Origin: Streptomyces sp. NBRC 110035
GTDB taxonomy: Bacteria > Actinomycetota > Actinomycetes > Streptomycetales > Streptomycetaceae
Direction of reading: 5' to 3'
Assembly (NCBI RefSeq): GCF_000829695.1
Contig: NZ_BBNN01000030.1
Coordinates: 1-64,000, forward strand
DNA length: 64,000 nt
How positions within the stretch are numbered: the first letter of the stretch is position 1; every line of letters starts with the position of its first letter. The notes under the pieces were generated by a model. The model did no database searches, was not told where the DNA came from, and was given only the letters and a program-made list of their open reading frames with translations. The position numbers were made by a program, and so were the translations under genes. Of the stretch, positions 7,602 to 15,733 are shown piece after piece.

Positions 7602-10459
7602 CCGTACCGCGTCGCGCGGCTCTCGCCCTGGACGCGGACGTGGCGGACGGCGGGTTCGTCCATGCGGAGCGTCTCCCGGCCGCCGGCGCTGTCCGTCACC
7701 GATGCCGCCGTGCGCCAGCTGTGGCCGTCGGCGGAGACCTCGACGCGGTACGCCGACGGGTGGGCGTCCTGCCAGTGCAGGTCGACCCGGCCCAGCCGCA
7801 CCGGGCTCTCCAGCTCGACCTGCCACCAGGAGTCGTCCTCGACCGGGGACGACCAGCGCGTCGCGGGGTCCCCGTCGTTCGCCGCCGAGGCGGGGAAGTC
7901 GGGCGTCTCGTCGGCCGAGGAGGTAGCCGTGCCGGTACGGGCCAGGTCGGGGCCGGCGGTGCGCGGGACGGCGTTGACCGTCAGGGTCCGGGTCGCCCCG
8001 CCGAAGCCGAGCCGCACCTCGTACGACCGGGCCGGTGTCCCCGGCGCCACCGTCACCTCGACCGGCACCTCCACGGGCGTGCCGCGCGGGACGGTCAGGG
8101 TGTTCTTCGGTACGCCCACCTTCACGCCCTTCGGCGCCTCGACGGTCACCTTGCCGCGCACCTTTCCGGGCAGCAGCGAGCCCAGCGTGGCCGTCAGCCG
8201 GCGGGTGCCGCCGATGTCGGTGTCCAGGGTCCCGTCCGCGAGGTCCGGCAGCTTCAGCGAGGCGCCGGGCTCGTCCGTGAACCACGGCACGACGTGCCGT
8301 ATCCGGGAGGCGTCCGCGCCGGTGACGCGGACGGCGCCGGCCGGGCCGTCCACCCGCAGCTCGGTGGCGCCGGACGCGGCCAGCGTGCCCAGGCTGCGCC
8401 AGCCCGCGCCCGGGGCGTGGATCTCGACGGTCCCCGTGGTGCCTGGCTCGGCCAGGACCGTCACCGTGCTCAGGTCCCGGACCCGGGGCAGCTGGAGCAC
8501 GCCGTCGTCCGTCCGGCCGCCGGACCCGGCGGTCGCCTCGCGGCCGATGCCCGCCCAGGTCTCGTACGCGTTCCGCGCCCGGTCCAGGAACGGGTCCAGG
8601 ACGCCCTTGCCGACCGTCACCCGGGCCGGCTTCAGTCCCGCCCGCTGCCCGGCCAGCTTCCGGTACGCGGTCCAGGCGGCGCCCGCGTCGTCGGACTCCT
8701 GCGCGCGCAGCATGTCCAGCGCGGTCACGCCGGCCTCCCCGTACCGGGCCAGCTGCCCGGTCCAGGGGGCGACCTCGGTGGCGAGGGAGGCGGTGCGCGG
8801 GTGGCCGGCCAGGGTGTCGGGCAGTTCGCGCAGCACCGTGAAGGCCGCGCGCAGCCGCTTCTCGGCCGCGCGGCCGTCGTCGCCGCCGGCGTCCGCGCGG
8901 GTCCGCCAGAACTCCTTCAGCAGCGGCCGCAGGTACGCCGACTCCTCGGCGCCGAGGACCGAGGACGCGTCGTTGCCCGCCAGCGCGGACAACGCCTCGT
9001 CCAGCTCGGGGTCGCCGCCCGCGAGATCCGCGATCGCGGCCCGCCAGGACTCCTGGGGGCGGTAGTCGCGCGGGTTCCAGGCGAAGTCGGCGGCCGTGAA
9101 CAGGGGGATGCGGGACGCCTCGGGCTGCTCCATCGCGTTCGAGAGGAGGGCGGCCGAACCGGCGGCCACGGCGGGCTCGCGGCCCTGGTAGGGGCCGAGG
9201 AAGATCCGGCCGGGGGCGAAGTCGTTGACCGGGTAGTTGTCCATGGTCACCAGCGGGCGCGCGAACACCTGCCGCGCCTCGGCCAGGTCGCCGCCGGTGA
9301 TGGTGCTCGGCACCACCCCGACCCCGGTCCACGCCACCTCCACCCCGGAGTCCAGGGCGTCCGAGAGGGCCCGCCGGTACTCGGTCGACCCCTCCTCGTA
9401 GTACTCGGTCGGCATCAACGACAGGGCGGCGGAACCGGGGTGGCGGTCCGCCAGGTGGCGGGCCACCGCGTTCGCCACGTACGCCTGGGCGCGGGCGGCG
9501 GCGTCCGGGCCGGAGCCGAAGAGGTCCGCGTCCGCGCCGCAGTGCCACTCGCTGTAGCTGACGTCCTGGAACTGCAGCTGGAAGGCGCGGAAGCCCAGCG
9601 CCCACATCGCGTCCAGCTTGCGGGTCAGCGCCCGCAGGTCGTCGTCCGAGGCGAAGCACATCGCCTGGCCCGGCGACACCGCCCAGCCGAGCGTGACGTG
9701 GTTGCTCCGGGCCCGCTCCGCCAGCTCCCGGAACTGGGCGCGCTGCCGGTCCGGGTACGGCTCGCGCCAGCGGGCCTGCCGGTGGAGGTCGTCGCCGGGC
9801 GCGTACAGGTACCGGTTCTGCTTGGTGCGGCCCATGAAGTCCAGCTGGTCCAGCCGCTGCCGGTGCGTCCACGGGGTGCCGTAGAAACCCTCGGTGATGC
9901 CGCGCACGGCGGTGCCCGGCCAGTCGCGTACGACGGCGGCGGTGAAGGTGCCGTCGGGGCGCAGGAGCTGACGCAGCGTCTGGACGGCGTGGAACAGGCC
10001 GTCCTCGCCCGCCCCGGTGAGGGCGACCGCTTCCTCGCCGACGGTCAGCGTGTAGCCACCGGAGGGAAGGGAGCGGAGGTCCTGCTGGCGGGAGCCCGCC
10101 GGCCGGTCCGCGCCCATCCGCACCACGAGCGCCCCTGCGGGCGCCTTGCCGCCGGGGGCGGTGAACCGGCGTGCGCCGGCTTCCCGCAGCAGCTCCCGCA
10201 GGGCGGCGACGGCACGGGGGTCGGCCGACGGGTCGGCGGTCAGCGCGACCTCGGCGGTCACCGCGACCGGGGCGCCGTCGGCCCGCAGGGACTGGGGGCG
10301 GGGCCAGACGGCCAGGCCCGCCTCCGCCCGGTCGGGAACGGGGGACGTGGTCGTCCCGGGAACGGACGGCGCCGCCACCGAGACGGGCGCGACGCCCAGA
10401 GTTCCGGCGACGACCGCGAACGCGAGAGCGACCGCGCTCTTCCCACGCCGTAGCTGCAA
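7559..10459 (-). CDS. Secreted GH84-type beta-N-acetylglucosaminidase with C-terminal F5/8 (CBM32-like) domain
   Basis: 966 residues from TTG 10459, with GGGAGGGG just upstream and an immediate signal peptide (QLRRGKSAVALAFAVVAGTL, cleavage after VSVAA). Then come the GH20b-like N domain (PRPQSLRADG), the GH84 barrel (GITEGFYGTPW near residue 190; LQFQDVSYSEW near residue 300; MPTEYYEE; VEVAWTGVGVV; TMDNYPVNDF), a helical region, a NEW3-like beta domain and a discoidin-type sugar-binding domain (NDGDPATRWSSP) ending in SLWSAEAYAV. The usual Asp-Asp pair of GH84 is Gln-Asp here. The likely role is cleavage of GlcNAc from glycans or glycoproteins outside the cell. It overlaps hicA antisense at its 3' end. 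A longer start at 10498 would lengthen the leader by 13 residues. Confidence 0.85.
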   Translation of the reverse strand: MQLRRGKSAVALAFAVVAGTLGVAPVSVAAPSVPGTTTSPVPDRAEAGLAVWPRPQSLRADGAPVAVTAEVALTADPSADPRAVAALRELLREAGARRFTAPGGKAPAGALVVRMGADRPAGSRQQDLRSLPSGGYTLTVGEEAVALTGAGEDGLFHAVQTLRQLLRPDGTFTAAVVRDWPGTAVRGITEGFYGTPWTHRQRLDQLDFMGRTKQNRYLYAPGDDLHRQARWREPYPDRQRAQFRELAERARSNHVTLGWAVSPGQAMCFASDDDLRALTRKLDAMWALGFRAFQLQFQDVSYSEWHCGADADLFGSGPDAAARAQAYVANAVARHLADRHPGSAALSLMPTEYYEEGSTEYRRALSDALDSGVEVAWTGVGVVPSTITGGDLAEARQVFARPLVTMDNYPVNDFAPGRIFLGPYQGREPAVAAGSAALLSNAMEQPEASRIPLFTAADFAWNPRDYRPQESWRAAIADLAGGDPELDEALSALAGNDASSVLGAEESAYLRPLLKEFWRTRADAGGDDGRAAEKRLRAAFTVLRELPDTLAGHPRTASLATEVAPWTGQLARYGEAGVTALDMLRAQESDDAGAAWTAYRKLAGQRAGLKPARVTVGKGVLDPFLDRARNAYETWAGIGREATAGSGGRTDDGVLQLPRVRDLSTVTVLAEPGTTGTVEIHAPGAGWRSLGTLAASGATELRVDGPAGAVRVTGADASRIRHVVPWFTDEPGASLKLPDLADGTLDTDIGGTRRLTATLGSLLPGKVRGKVTVEAPKGVKVGVPKNTLTVPRGTPVEVPVEVTVAPGTPARSYEVRLGFGGATRTLTVNAVPRTAGPDLARTGTATSSADETPDFPASAANDGDPATRWSSPVEDDSWWQVELESPVRLGRVDLHWQDAHPSAYRVEVSADGHSWRTAASVTDSAGGRETLRMDEPAVRHVRVQGESRATRYGYSLWSAEAYAVAD

Positions 10460-10501
10460 GGCCCCTCCCGAGGAGACAGAACCGTCCCGATCATCCATTG
10501 G

Positions 10502-10535
10502 CACGCCCGGAGCCCACCATTGTGCTCCGGGCGTG
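10502..10535. promoter_or_regulatory. 12-bp inverted repeat upstream of the glucosaminidase gene
   Basis: The arms CACGCCCGGAGC (10502-10513) and GCTCCGGGCGTG (10524-10535) are exact and separated by 10 bases, about 45 bases upstream of the start codon. It could be an operator or an mRNA 5' hairpin. It does not resemble the DasR consensus, so GlcNAc-type regulation is not supported by sequence. Confidence 0.45.
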
Positions 10536-10718
10536 TCAACGGCAGTGGCCGTTGTGGCAGGTTTGTCCGCATGCGGGACGTGGGAACGGGAACACCATGT
10601 GAGCAGGAGCACGTTGTACGGATTGGTATGCCTGCCTTCGCGTCCGCTGGGTAGGGGCAGCGAGGAACGCGCCGAACGGCGCATCCGTACACGAACCGTG
10701 ACGACGAGGAGGCCCTCC

Positions 10719-11018
10719 GTGGCTGCTGCACCCGCGTTCCTTCTGGCCCCGCCCATGTCCAAACCCGGGGCGGAGCCGTCCGCCGCCTTCGAAGACCTGC
10801 ACAGCGCGGAGGCCGAGGGTCTGCAGGCCTGCGTCTTCAGCGCGGAGGGTCCGTGCGCGGGGGTCCCGCTCACCAGCGAGCCCCCGCTGCTCGACGCCGA
10901 ACCCCTCACCAGCGAGCCCCCGCTGGCCGACGCCGCCCCCCTGACCAGTGAGTCCGACGCCGCCATGGACGCCACCGGACTCGACTCCTTCCCGGCGCAG
11001 TACGTCCCGGAGCCCTAG
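10719..11018 (+). CDS. Small repeat-containing protein of unknown function, coupled to malQ
   Basis: 99 residues from GTG 10719, preceded by GAGGAGG at good spacing. I do not recognise the family. After SAEGLQ-type acidic sequence with two Cys (QACVFSAEGPCAG), the C-terminal half has three 12-residue units: PLTSEPPLLDAE, PLTSEPPLADAA, PLTSESDAAMDA (36-bp DNA repeats at 10866, 10902 and 10938). There is no membrane segment and no signal peptide. The TAG stop shares its last base with the GTG of malQ, so the two are probably translated together. Repeated Thr/Ser plus Asp/Glu units recall multi-core modified-peptide precursors, but no modifying enzyme is nearby, so this is only a thought. Confidence 0.6.
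   Translation: MAAAPAFLLAPPMSKPGAEPSAAFEDLHSAEAEGLQACVFSAEGPCAGVPLTSEPPLLDAEPLTSEPPLADAAPLTSESDAAMDATGLDSFPAQYVPEP
10866..10973 (+). repeat. Three in-frame 36-bp repeats within the small protein gene
   Basis: Units start at 10866, 10902 and 10938; the first two are near identical (LTSEPPL core), while the third diverges after LTSE. Confidence 0.8.
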
Positions 11019-13315
11019 TGGCCGCGCCCGGACCGGCCGAGCCGCCTTCCGAGTCGCCCTCCGACCCTTCCGAGCTTCCCGCGCCGCCTTCCGCACCGCC
11101 GTCCGGGCCGTCCTGCGAGCCGCCGTCCGGGTGGTTCTCCGGGCCGACTTCCGCACTCCCGGACGACCTCTCCCGGCTCGCCGCCCTGCACGGCGTCGCC
11201 ACCTCCTACAACCCGTCGCCGGACCGCACCGTCGCCGCCTCGGCCACCGCCGTCACCCTCGCCCTGGCCGCCCTCGGGGTGGACGCGGAAACCCCCGGGG
11301 CCGTCCGCGACGCGCTCGCCGCCCGCGAGCGGGAGCTGGCCGGGCGGCTGCTGCCGCCCACCGTGGTCGGCTGGGGCACCGGCACGCCGCCCGCCCTGGA
11401 CGCGCTCCCCGAGGGCACCCGGCTGCTCGTGCGCACCGAGCAGGGAGAGACCCGCGTCTCGGCCGCCGGCCTCCCGCCCGGCGTGCACCGGGTGAGAGCC
11501 ACCGCGCCCGACGGCCGCACCGGCGAGGCCCACCTGATCGTCGCCCCGCCCCGGCTGCCCGCGCCCCCGGCCCGCTCGTACGGCCTTCTCGTCCAGCTGT
11601 ACTCGCTCCTCTCCCGCCGCTCCTGGGGCATGGGCGACCTCGCCGACCTCGGCGAACTCGCCGCCTGGGCCGGCCGTGCCCTCGGCGCCGGATTCGTCCA
11701 GATCAACCCGCTGCACGCGGCCGTCCCCGGCACCCCGACCGACCCGTCCCCGTACCGTCCGTCCTCCCGGCGCTTCCCGGACCCGGTCCATCTGCGGATT
11801 GAGGACGTTCCGGAGTTCGCGTACGTGCCGGTCGGTGCGGGGGCCGGGAAGGCGGCCGAGGGCGGGGCCCGGCCGGGGGACCCGATGGCGGACCTGCTCC
11901 GGCGGGCCGCGGAACTGCGCGAGGCGGTGCTGGACAGGGGCGCGCTGATCGACCGCGACGCCGTCTGGGCGACCAAGAAGGCCGCACTCGAAGCGGTCGT
12001 GGACGGGGTGCCGCTCGGCCCCGGCCGCCACGCCGCCTACTGCGACTTCCTCGCCGAGCAGGGCCAGGCCCTGGAGGACCACGCCACCTGGTGCGCGCTC
12101 GCCGAGGTGCACGGCCCCGACTGGCACGGCTGGCCGGCCGGACTGCGCGACCCGCGCTCGCCGGAGACCGCGCGGGCCCGCCGCGAGCTGATGGCCCGCG
12201 TCGACTTCCACTCCCGGCTGGCCTGGCTCACCGACACCCAGCTCAGGGCGGCCCAGCACGCCGCGCGCGAGGCCGGGATGCCGCTCGGGATCGTCCACGA
12301 CCTCGCGGTCGGCGTGCACCCCGGGGGCTCCGACGCCTGGGCCCAGCAGGACACCCTCGCCGCCGGCATGTCGGTCGGCGCGCCCCCGGACGCCTTCAAC
12401 GCGCGCGGCCAGGACTGGGGCCTGCCGCCCTGGCGCCCCGACCGGCTCGCCGCCTGCGGCTACGCGCCGTTCCGCGCCCTGCTCCGGGCCCTGTTCCGGT
12501 ACGCGGGAGCCCTGCGCATCGACCACGTCATGGGTCTGTTCCGGCTCTGGTGGGTGCCCCTGGGGCAGCCGCCCACCGAGGGCACGTACGTCCGCTACGA
12601 CGCCGAGGCGATGCTCGCCGTCCTCGTCCTGGAGGCCTCCCGCGCCGGGGCGGTGGTGATCGGCGAGGACCTGGGCACGGTCGAGCCCGGCGTACGCGAG
12701 GCGCTGCGCGCACGCGGGGTGTACGGGACGTCGGTGCTCTGGTTCGAACGGGCCTGGGAGGGCGACCGCCGTCCGTTGCCTCCGGAGACCTGGCGCGCCG
12801 ACTGCCTGGCCACCGTCACCACCCATGACCTGCCGCCCACCGCGTCCCGCCTCACCGGCGAACACGTCGAGCTCCGCGACGGCCTCGGCCTGCTCACCCG
12901 CCCCCTGTCGGAGGAGCGCGCGGAGGCCGCCGCCGACACGGCGGAGTGGCTGGACCTGCTGACCGAACTGGGCCTGCTGCACGGCCCCGGCGGCCCGGTG
13001 GGCCCCGGCGGCCCCGGCACGGGGGGCGCCGTCACCACCGAGGAGGAGGCACGCGTCCAGGCCGTCCACCGCTACCTGCTGCGCACCCCCGCCCGGATGA
13101 TCGGCGTCTGGCTCCCCGACGGTGTCGGCGACCGGCGCCCGCAGAACCTCCCCGGAACCTGGGACGAGTACCCGAACTGGCGCCTGCCGATCGCCGACGC
13201 GCGGGGCCGCCCGATGACCCTGGAGGACCTGACGGCGTCCCCGAGACTGCACGCGCTGCTCGACGTGGTCCGCACCCGCACCGGCCGGCCGGCCGGAGGG
13301 GCGGTCGAGCCCTGA
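11018..13315 (+). CDS. malQ: 4-alpha-glucanotransferase (amylomaltase, GH77)
   Basis: 765 residues. It transfers alpha-1,4-glucan segments between maltodextrins in cytoplasmic glycogen and maltose metabolism. GH77 landmarks are visible: QINPLHA and PYRPSSRRFPDP near residues 230-255, LRIDHVMGLFRLWWVP near residue 500 with the nucleophile Asp, VVIGEDLGTVEPGVREAL with the acid/base Glu near residue 550, and TTHDLPPT with the third Asp near residue 605. The first about 50 residues are a Pro/Ser-rich low-complexity leader. The GTG start overlaps the stop of the small repeat protein by one base. It is alone otherwise; a small membrane protein follows after 166 bases. Confidence 0.93.
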   Translation: MAAPGPAEPPSESPSDPSELPAPPSAPPSGPSCEPPSGWFSGPTSALPDDLSRLAALHGVATSYNPSPDRTVAASATAVTLALAALGVDAETPGAVRDALAARERELAGRLLPPTVVGWGTGTPPALDALPEGTRLLVRTEQGETRVSAAGLPPGVHRVRATAPDGRTGEAHLIVAPPRLPAPPARSYGLLVQLYSLLSRRSWGMGDLADLGELAAWAGRALGAGFVQINPLHAAVPGTPTDPSPYRPSSRRFPDPVHLRIEDVPEFAYVPVGAGAGKAAEGGARPGDPMADLLRRAAELREAVLDRGALIDRDAVWATKKAALEAVVDGVPLGPGRHAAYCDFLAEQGQALEDHATWCALAEVHGPDWHGWPAGLRDPRSPETARARRELMARVDFHSRLAWLTDTQLRAAQHAAREAGMPLGIVHDLAVGVHPGGSDAWAQQDTLAAGMSVGAPPDAFNARGQDWGLPPWRPDRLAACGYAPFRALLRALFRYAGALRIDHVMGLFRLWWVPLGQPPTEGTYVRYDAEAMLAVLVLEASRAGAVVIGEDLGTVEPGVREALRARGVYGTSVLWFERAWEGDRRPLPPETWRADCLATVTTHDLPPTASRLTGEHVELRDGLGLLTRPLSEERAEAAADTAEWLDLLTELGLLHGPGGPVGPGGPGTGGAVTTEEEARVQAVHRYLLRTPARMIGVWLPDGVGDRRPQNLPGTWDEYPNWRLPIADARGRPMTLEDLTASPRLHALLDVVRTRTGRPAGGAVEP

Positions 13316-13469
13316 GCCGGGACGGACGAGGCCCGGGGCCGCCGGACGGGTGAGGCCCGGGGCCGGACGGGCGAGAGGCACGGGGGCGAAACGGGGTGGA
13401 ACCGGACATACGCAGGCCGGCCGGGGGTGCGTGGGCCACCCCGGACGCGCGGGCCCCGCGGCTGTTCGC

Positions 13470-13481
13470 TACGTTGGCACC
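13470..13481 (+). promoter_or_regulatory. -10 element of a probable leaderless start
   Basis: TACGTT is followed by 6 bases and then GTG at 13482. This is the spacing expected if transcription begins at the start codon; no ribosome-binding site is present. Confidence 0.45.
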
Positions 13482-13757
13482 GTGGACAAGACGAACGCCC
13501 TGCGCGCCGGCGCCCTGGCAGCCGGTACGACGCTGATGATGCTGCTCATGACGTCCCCCGCGCTCGCGCTCACCCGCGACGACGGCGACGACCCCGGCAC
13601 GGGTCTGAGCGTGATCGAGACGCTGGGGCTGTACGTCGTGGCCCCGATCGTGCTCTTCCTGGCCATCACGGGCCTGGTGATGGTCCTCGACAAGTCGCAC
13701 AAGAAGAAGGACACGACCAGCTCCAACATCAGCACCACGGCCGAGGCCAAGGCCTGA
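13482..13757 (+). CDS. Small exported/membrane protein, actinobacterial hypothetical
   Basis: 91 residues from GTG 13482. The N-terminal hydrophobic segment (ALAAGTTLMMLLMTSPALA, residues 11-29) looks like a signal peptide or first helix, then an acidic linker DDGDDPGTG. A strong second helix at residues 50-69 (LYVVAPIVLFLAITGLVMVL) is followed by DKSHKKKD and a Ser/Thr tail, placing the C-terminus inside. It has no recognised domain. The start lies 6 bases after TACGTT and so may be leaderless. It stands alone between malQ and a convergent MarR gene, with a strong hairpin behind it. Confidence 0.7.
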   Translation: MDKTNALRAGALAAGTTLMMLLMTSPALALTRDDGDDPGTGLSVIETLGLYVVAPIVLFLAITGLVMVLDKSHKKKDTTSSNISTTAEAKA

Positions 13758-13781
13758 CCCGGCCGTTGTCCCGCACCCTTC

Positions 13782-13844
13782 CCGAAGGCGCCGCCCCACC
13801 ACCCGTACCCGCGTTCCGCGGTAGGGCGGGGGCGGCGCCTTCGG
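13782..13844. terminator. Bidirectional hairpin between convergent genes
   Basis: Exact 16-bp arms, CCGAAGGCGCCGCCCC (13782-13797) and its complement (13829-13844), lie between the small membrane gene and the MarR gene. Confidence 0.7.
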
Positions 13845-13859
13845 CGTGCGCGGGCCCTC

Positions 13860-14414
13860 CTACGGCTGTGAACGCTCGGTCGCGAGGAGCAGCTCGCGGA
13901 GCAGGCCGGTGAGCTGTCGGGCGCGGTCCGGGGGGAGGGCGGCCAGGGCCTCGGTCTGGACGGCGAGCCCCGCGCCGACCGCCTGGTCGACGACGGCGAG
14001 CCCCTGTTCGGTGAGGGTCACCTGCAGGCCCCGGCGGTCGTGGGGGTCGGGGGAGCGCCGCAGCAGCCCCGCGCGCTCCAGCTTGTCGAGGCGGCCGGTC
14101 ATCCCGCCGGTGGTGAGCATCAGGGTGCCGGAGAGCTGGCGGGGCGAGAGCGTGTAGGGCTCACCGGCGCGGCGCAGCGTGGCGAGGACGTCGAACTCGC
14201 CCCGGGCGATCCCGTACCGCGCGTACGCCTTCTCGACGCGGTCGCCCATGGCGCGCGAGAGCCGGTGGACGCGGCCGAAGACCTCCATGGCGGTGGTGTC
14301 GAGATCGGGCCGGACGCCGGCCCACTGCTCGGCGATCGCGTCCACGGGGTCCTTGCGGTCTCCGCCGTCTCTGCCGTCCGTGCCGTCCGTGCGCTGCTCG
14401 GGGCGTGCGTTCAT
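13860..14414 (-). CDS. MarR-family transcriptional regulator
   Basis: 184 residues from ATG 14414 (in-frame GTG 14444 and TTG 14450 are alternatives; none has a clear ribosome site). The winged helix is clear: FDVLATLRRAGEPYTLSPRQ, LSGTLMLTTGGMTGRLDKLE, AGLLRRSPDPHDRRGLQVTL with the DxRG wing near residue 130. It is divergent from an EamA-type exporter, and a near-perfect palindrome lies in the shared promoter region. The usual logic is that the regulator represses itself and the exporter until a small molecule binds. The inducer cannot be guessed. Confidence 0.88.
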   Translation of the reverse strand: MNARPEQRTDGTDGRDGGDRKDPVDAIAEQWAGVRPDLDTTAMEVFGRVHRLSRAMGDRVEKAYARYGIARGEFDVLATLRRAGEPYTLSPRQLSGTLMLTTGGMTGRLDKLERAGLLRRSPDPHDRRGLQVTLTEQGLAVVDQAVGAGLAVQTEALAALPPDRARQLTGLLRELLLATERSQP

Positions 14415-14467
14415 GGCGTCGAGTATCGGCCGCTCCTCGCTCACCCGCAAGAAAGAAGCTCGAAGGT

Positions 14468-14491
14468 AAGTCGCTTGCTGCTAAGCTACTT
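14468..14491. promoter_or_regulatory. Candidate MarR operator
   Basis: AAGTCGCTT-GCTGCT-AAGCTACTT is a 9-6-9 inverted repeat with one mismatch, lying between the divergent marR and transporter starts. Size and place fit MarR dimers. Confidence 0.6.
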
Positions 14492-14503
14492 TCTGTCGAC
14501 CTG

Positions 14504-15484
14504 ATGAGAGAGGTGCGCCCGACCGTGACCGCGACCCGATCCGCGCCGACGGGAGGACCGGTGACGAGGGCGATCCTGCTCACCGCCCTGGCCCCCGTCT
14601 CCTGGGGCACCACGTACGCCGTCACCACCGAACTCCTCCCGCCGGACCGCCCCCTCTTCACCGGCCTGATGCGTGCCCTGCCCGCCGGACTGCTGCTGCT
14701 CGCGTCGGCCGGGGTGCTGCCGAAGGGCGCGTGGTGGTGGAAGGCGGCGGTGCTCGGCGCGCTCAACATCGGGGCGTTCTTCCCGCTGCTGTTCCTCTCC
14801 GCGTACCGTCTGCCCGGCGGCCTGGCGGCGGTGGTCGGCTCGGTGGGCCCGCTGTTCGTGGCCGGCCTCGCGGGGCCGCTGCTGGGCCGGCGCCCGACCG
14901 CGCGCACGCTGCTCACGGGGATGGTGGCCGCGCTCGGGGTGAGCCTGGTCGTCCTGAAGGCGGCGGGGGCGCTCGACCCCCTCGGGGTGGCGGCGGCGCT
15001 CGCCTCCACGGCGTCCATGTCCACCGGCACGGTGCTGACGAAACGCTGGGGACGCCCGGAGGGCGTGGGCCCTCTCGCCCTGACCGGCTGGCAACTGACC
15101 GCGGGCGGCCTGCTCATCGCCCCGCTCGCCCTGTTCGTCGAGGGCGCCCCGCCGGCCCTGGACGCCCCGGCGGTCGGCGGCTACCTCTACCTGGCCCTCG
15201 TGAACACGGCCCTCGCGTACTGCCTCTGGTTCCGGGGCATGGGCCACCTCTCCGCCACCCAGGTCACCTTCCTGGGCCCCCTCTCCCCCCTGACCGCGGC
15301 CGTACTCGGCTGGGCAGCCCTGGGCGAGACCCTCACCCCGCTCCAACTGGCAGGCATGGTGCTGGCGTTCGGCGCGACGGTGGCGGGCCAGCTCGCGCCG
15401 GCGCCCCGGCGGAAGGCCTCCTGGCGCACGGGGGCGGCCTCGGACACCGCAGGGCGTGAACGCGACGCGCCGGTGTCGGCGTGA
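14504..15484 (+). CDS. DMT-superfamily (EamA) exporter
   Basis: 326 residues from ATG 14504 (GTG 14525 is possible, about 11 bases after GAGAGAGG). About ten membrane helices in two EamA halves are visible: TRAILLTALAPVSWGTTYAV at the start, then LRRxx-type loops, GGLAAVVGSVGPLFVAGLAG closing the first half, and YLYLALVNTALAYCLWFRGM, then LGPLSPLTAAVLGWAALGE in the second. Such proteins export amino acids, pigments or drugs; the substrate is unknown. It is divergent from a MarR regulator with an operator-like palindrome between them, so inducible expression is likely. The C-terminal tail is short and cytoplasmic. Confidence 0.85.
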   Translation: MREVRPTVTATRSAPTGGPVTRAILLTALAPVSWGTTYAVTTELLPPDRPLFTGLMRALPAGLLLLASAGVLPKGAWWWKAAVLGALNIGAFFPLLFLSAYRLPGGLAAVVGSVGPLFVAGLAGPLLGRRPTARTLLTGMVAALGVSLVVLKAAGALDPLGVAAALASTASMSTGTVLTKRWGRPEGVGPLALTGWQLTAGGLLIAPLALFVEGAPPALDAPAVGGYLYLALVNTALAYCLWFRGMGHLSATQVTFLGPLSPLTAAVLGWAALGETLTPLQLAGMVLAFGATVAGQLAPAPRRKASWRTGAASDTAGRERDAPVSA

Positions 15485-15733
15485 AGAACTGCGGCGGCGC
15501 GGGTCTCCCGGTCGCGAGCAGCGACGTGTCGTTCGCGCCACGCGGGGCGAAAGTGGTGTGAACGAACGTTGCCCCCCTGTTCCGCGACGCGCAGCCTGGG
15601 AGTCCGCGGGAGCGCTCCCACGCGTCGGACCCCGCAGGAGACCGGTCGCGCCCGCTGCCCGGAGAAGCACCAGAAGCACCAGATGCGCCAGAAGCACCAC
15701 CGCCGTGCACACGTCCTCGTTTCTGGAGCCGAC

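Noticed and set aside
10690..11018. Small repeat protein as a graspetide-type precursor
   Set aside because: No ATP-grasp or other peptide-modifying enzyme lies nearby; kept only as an idea in the finding.
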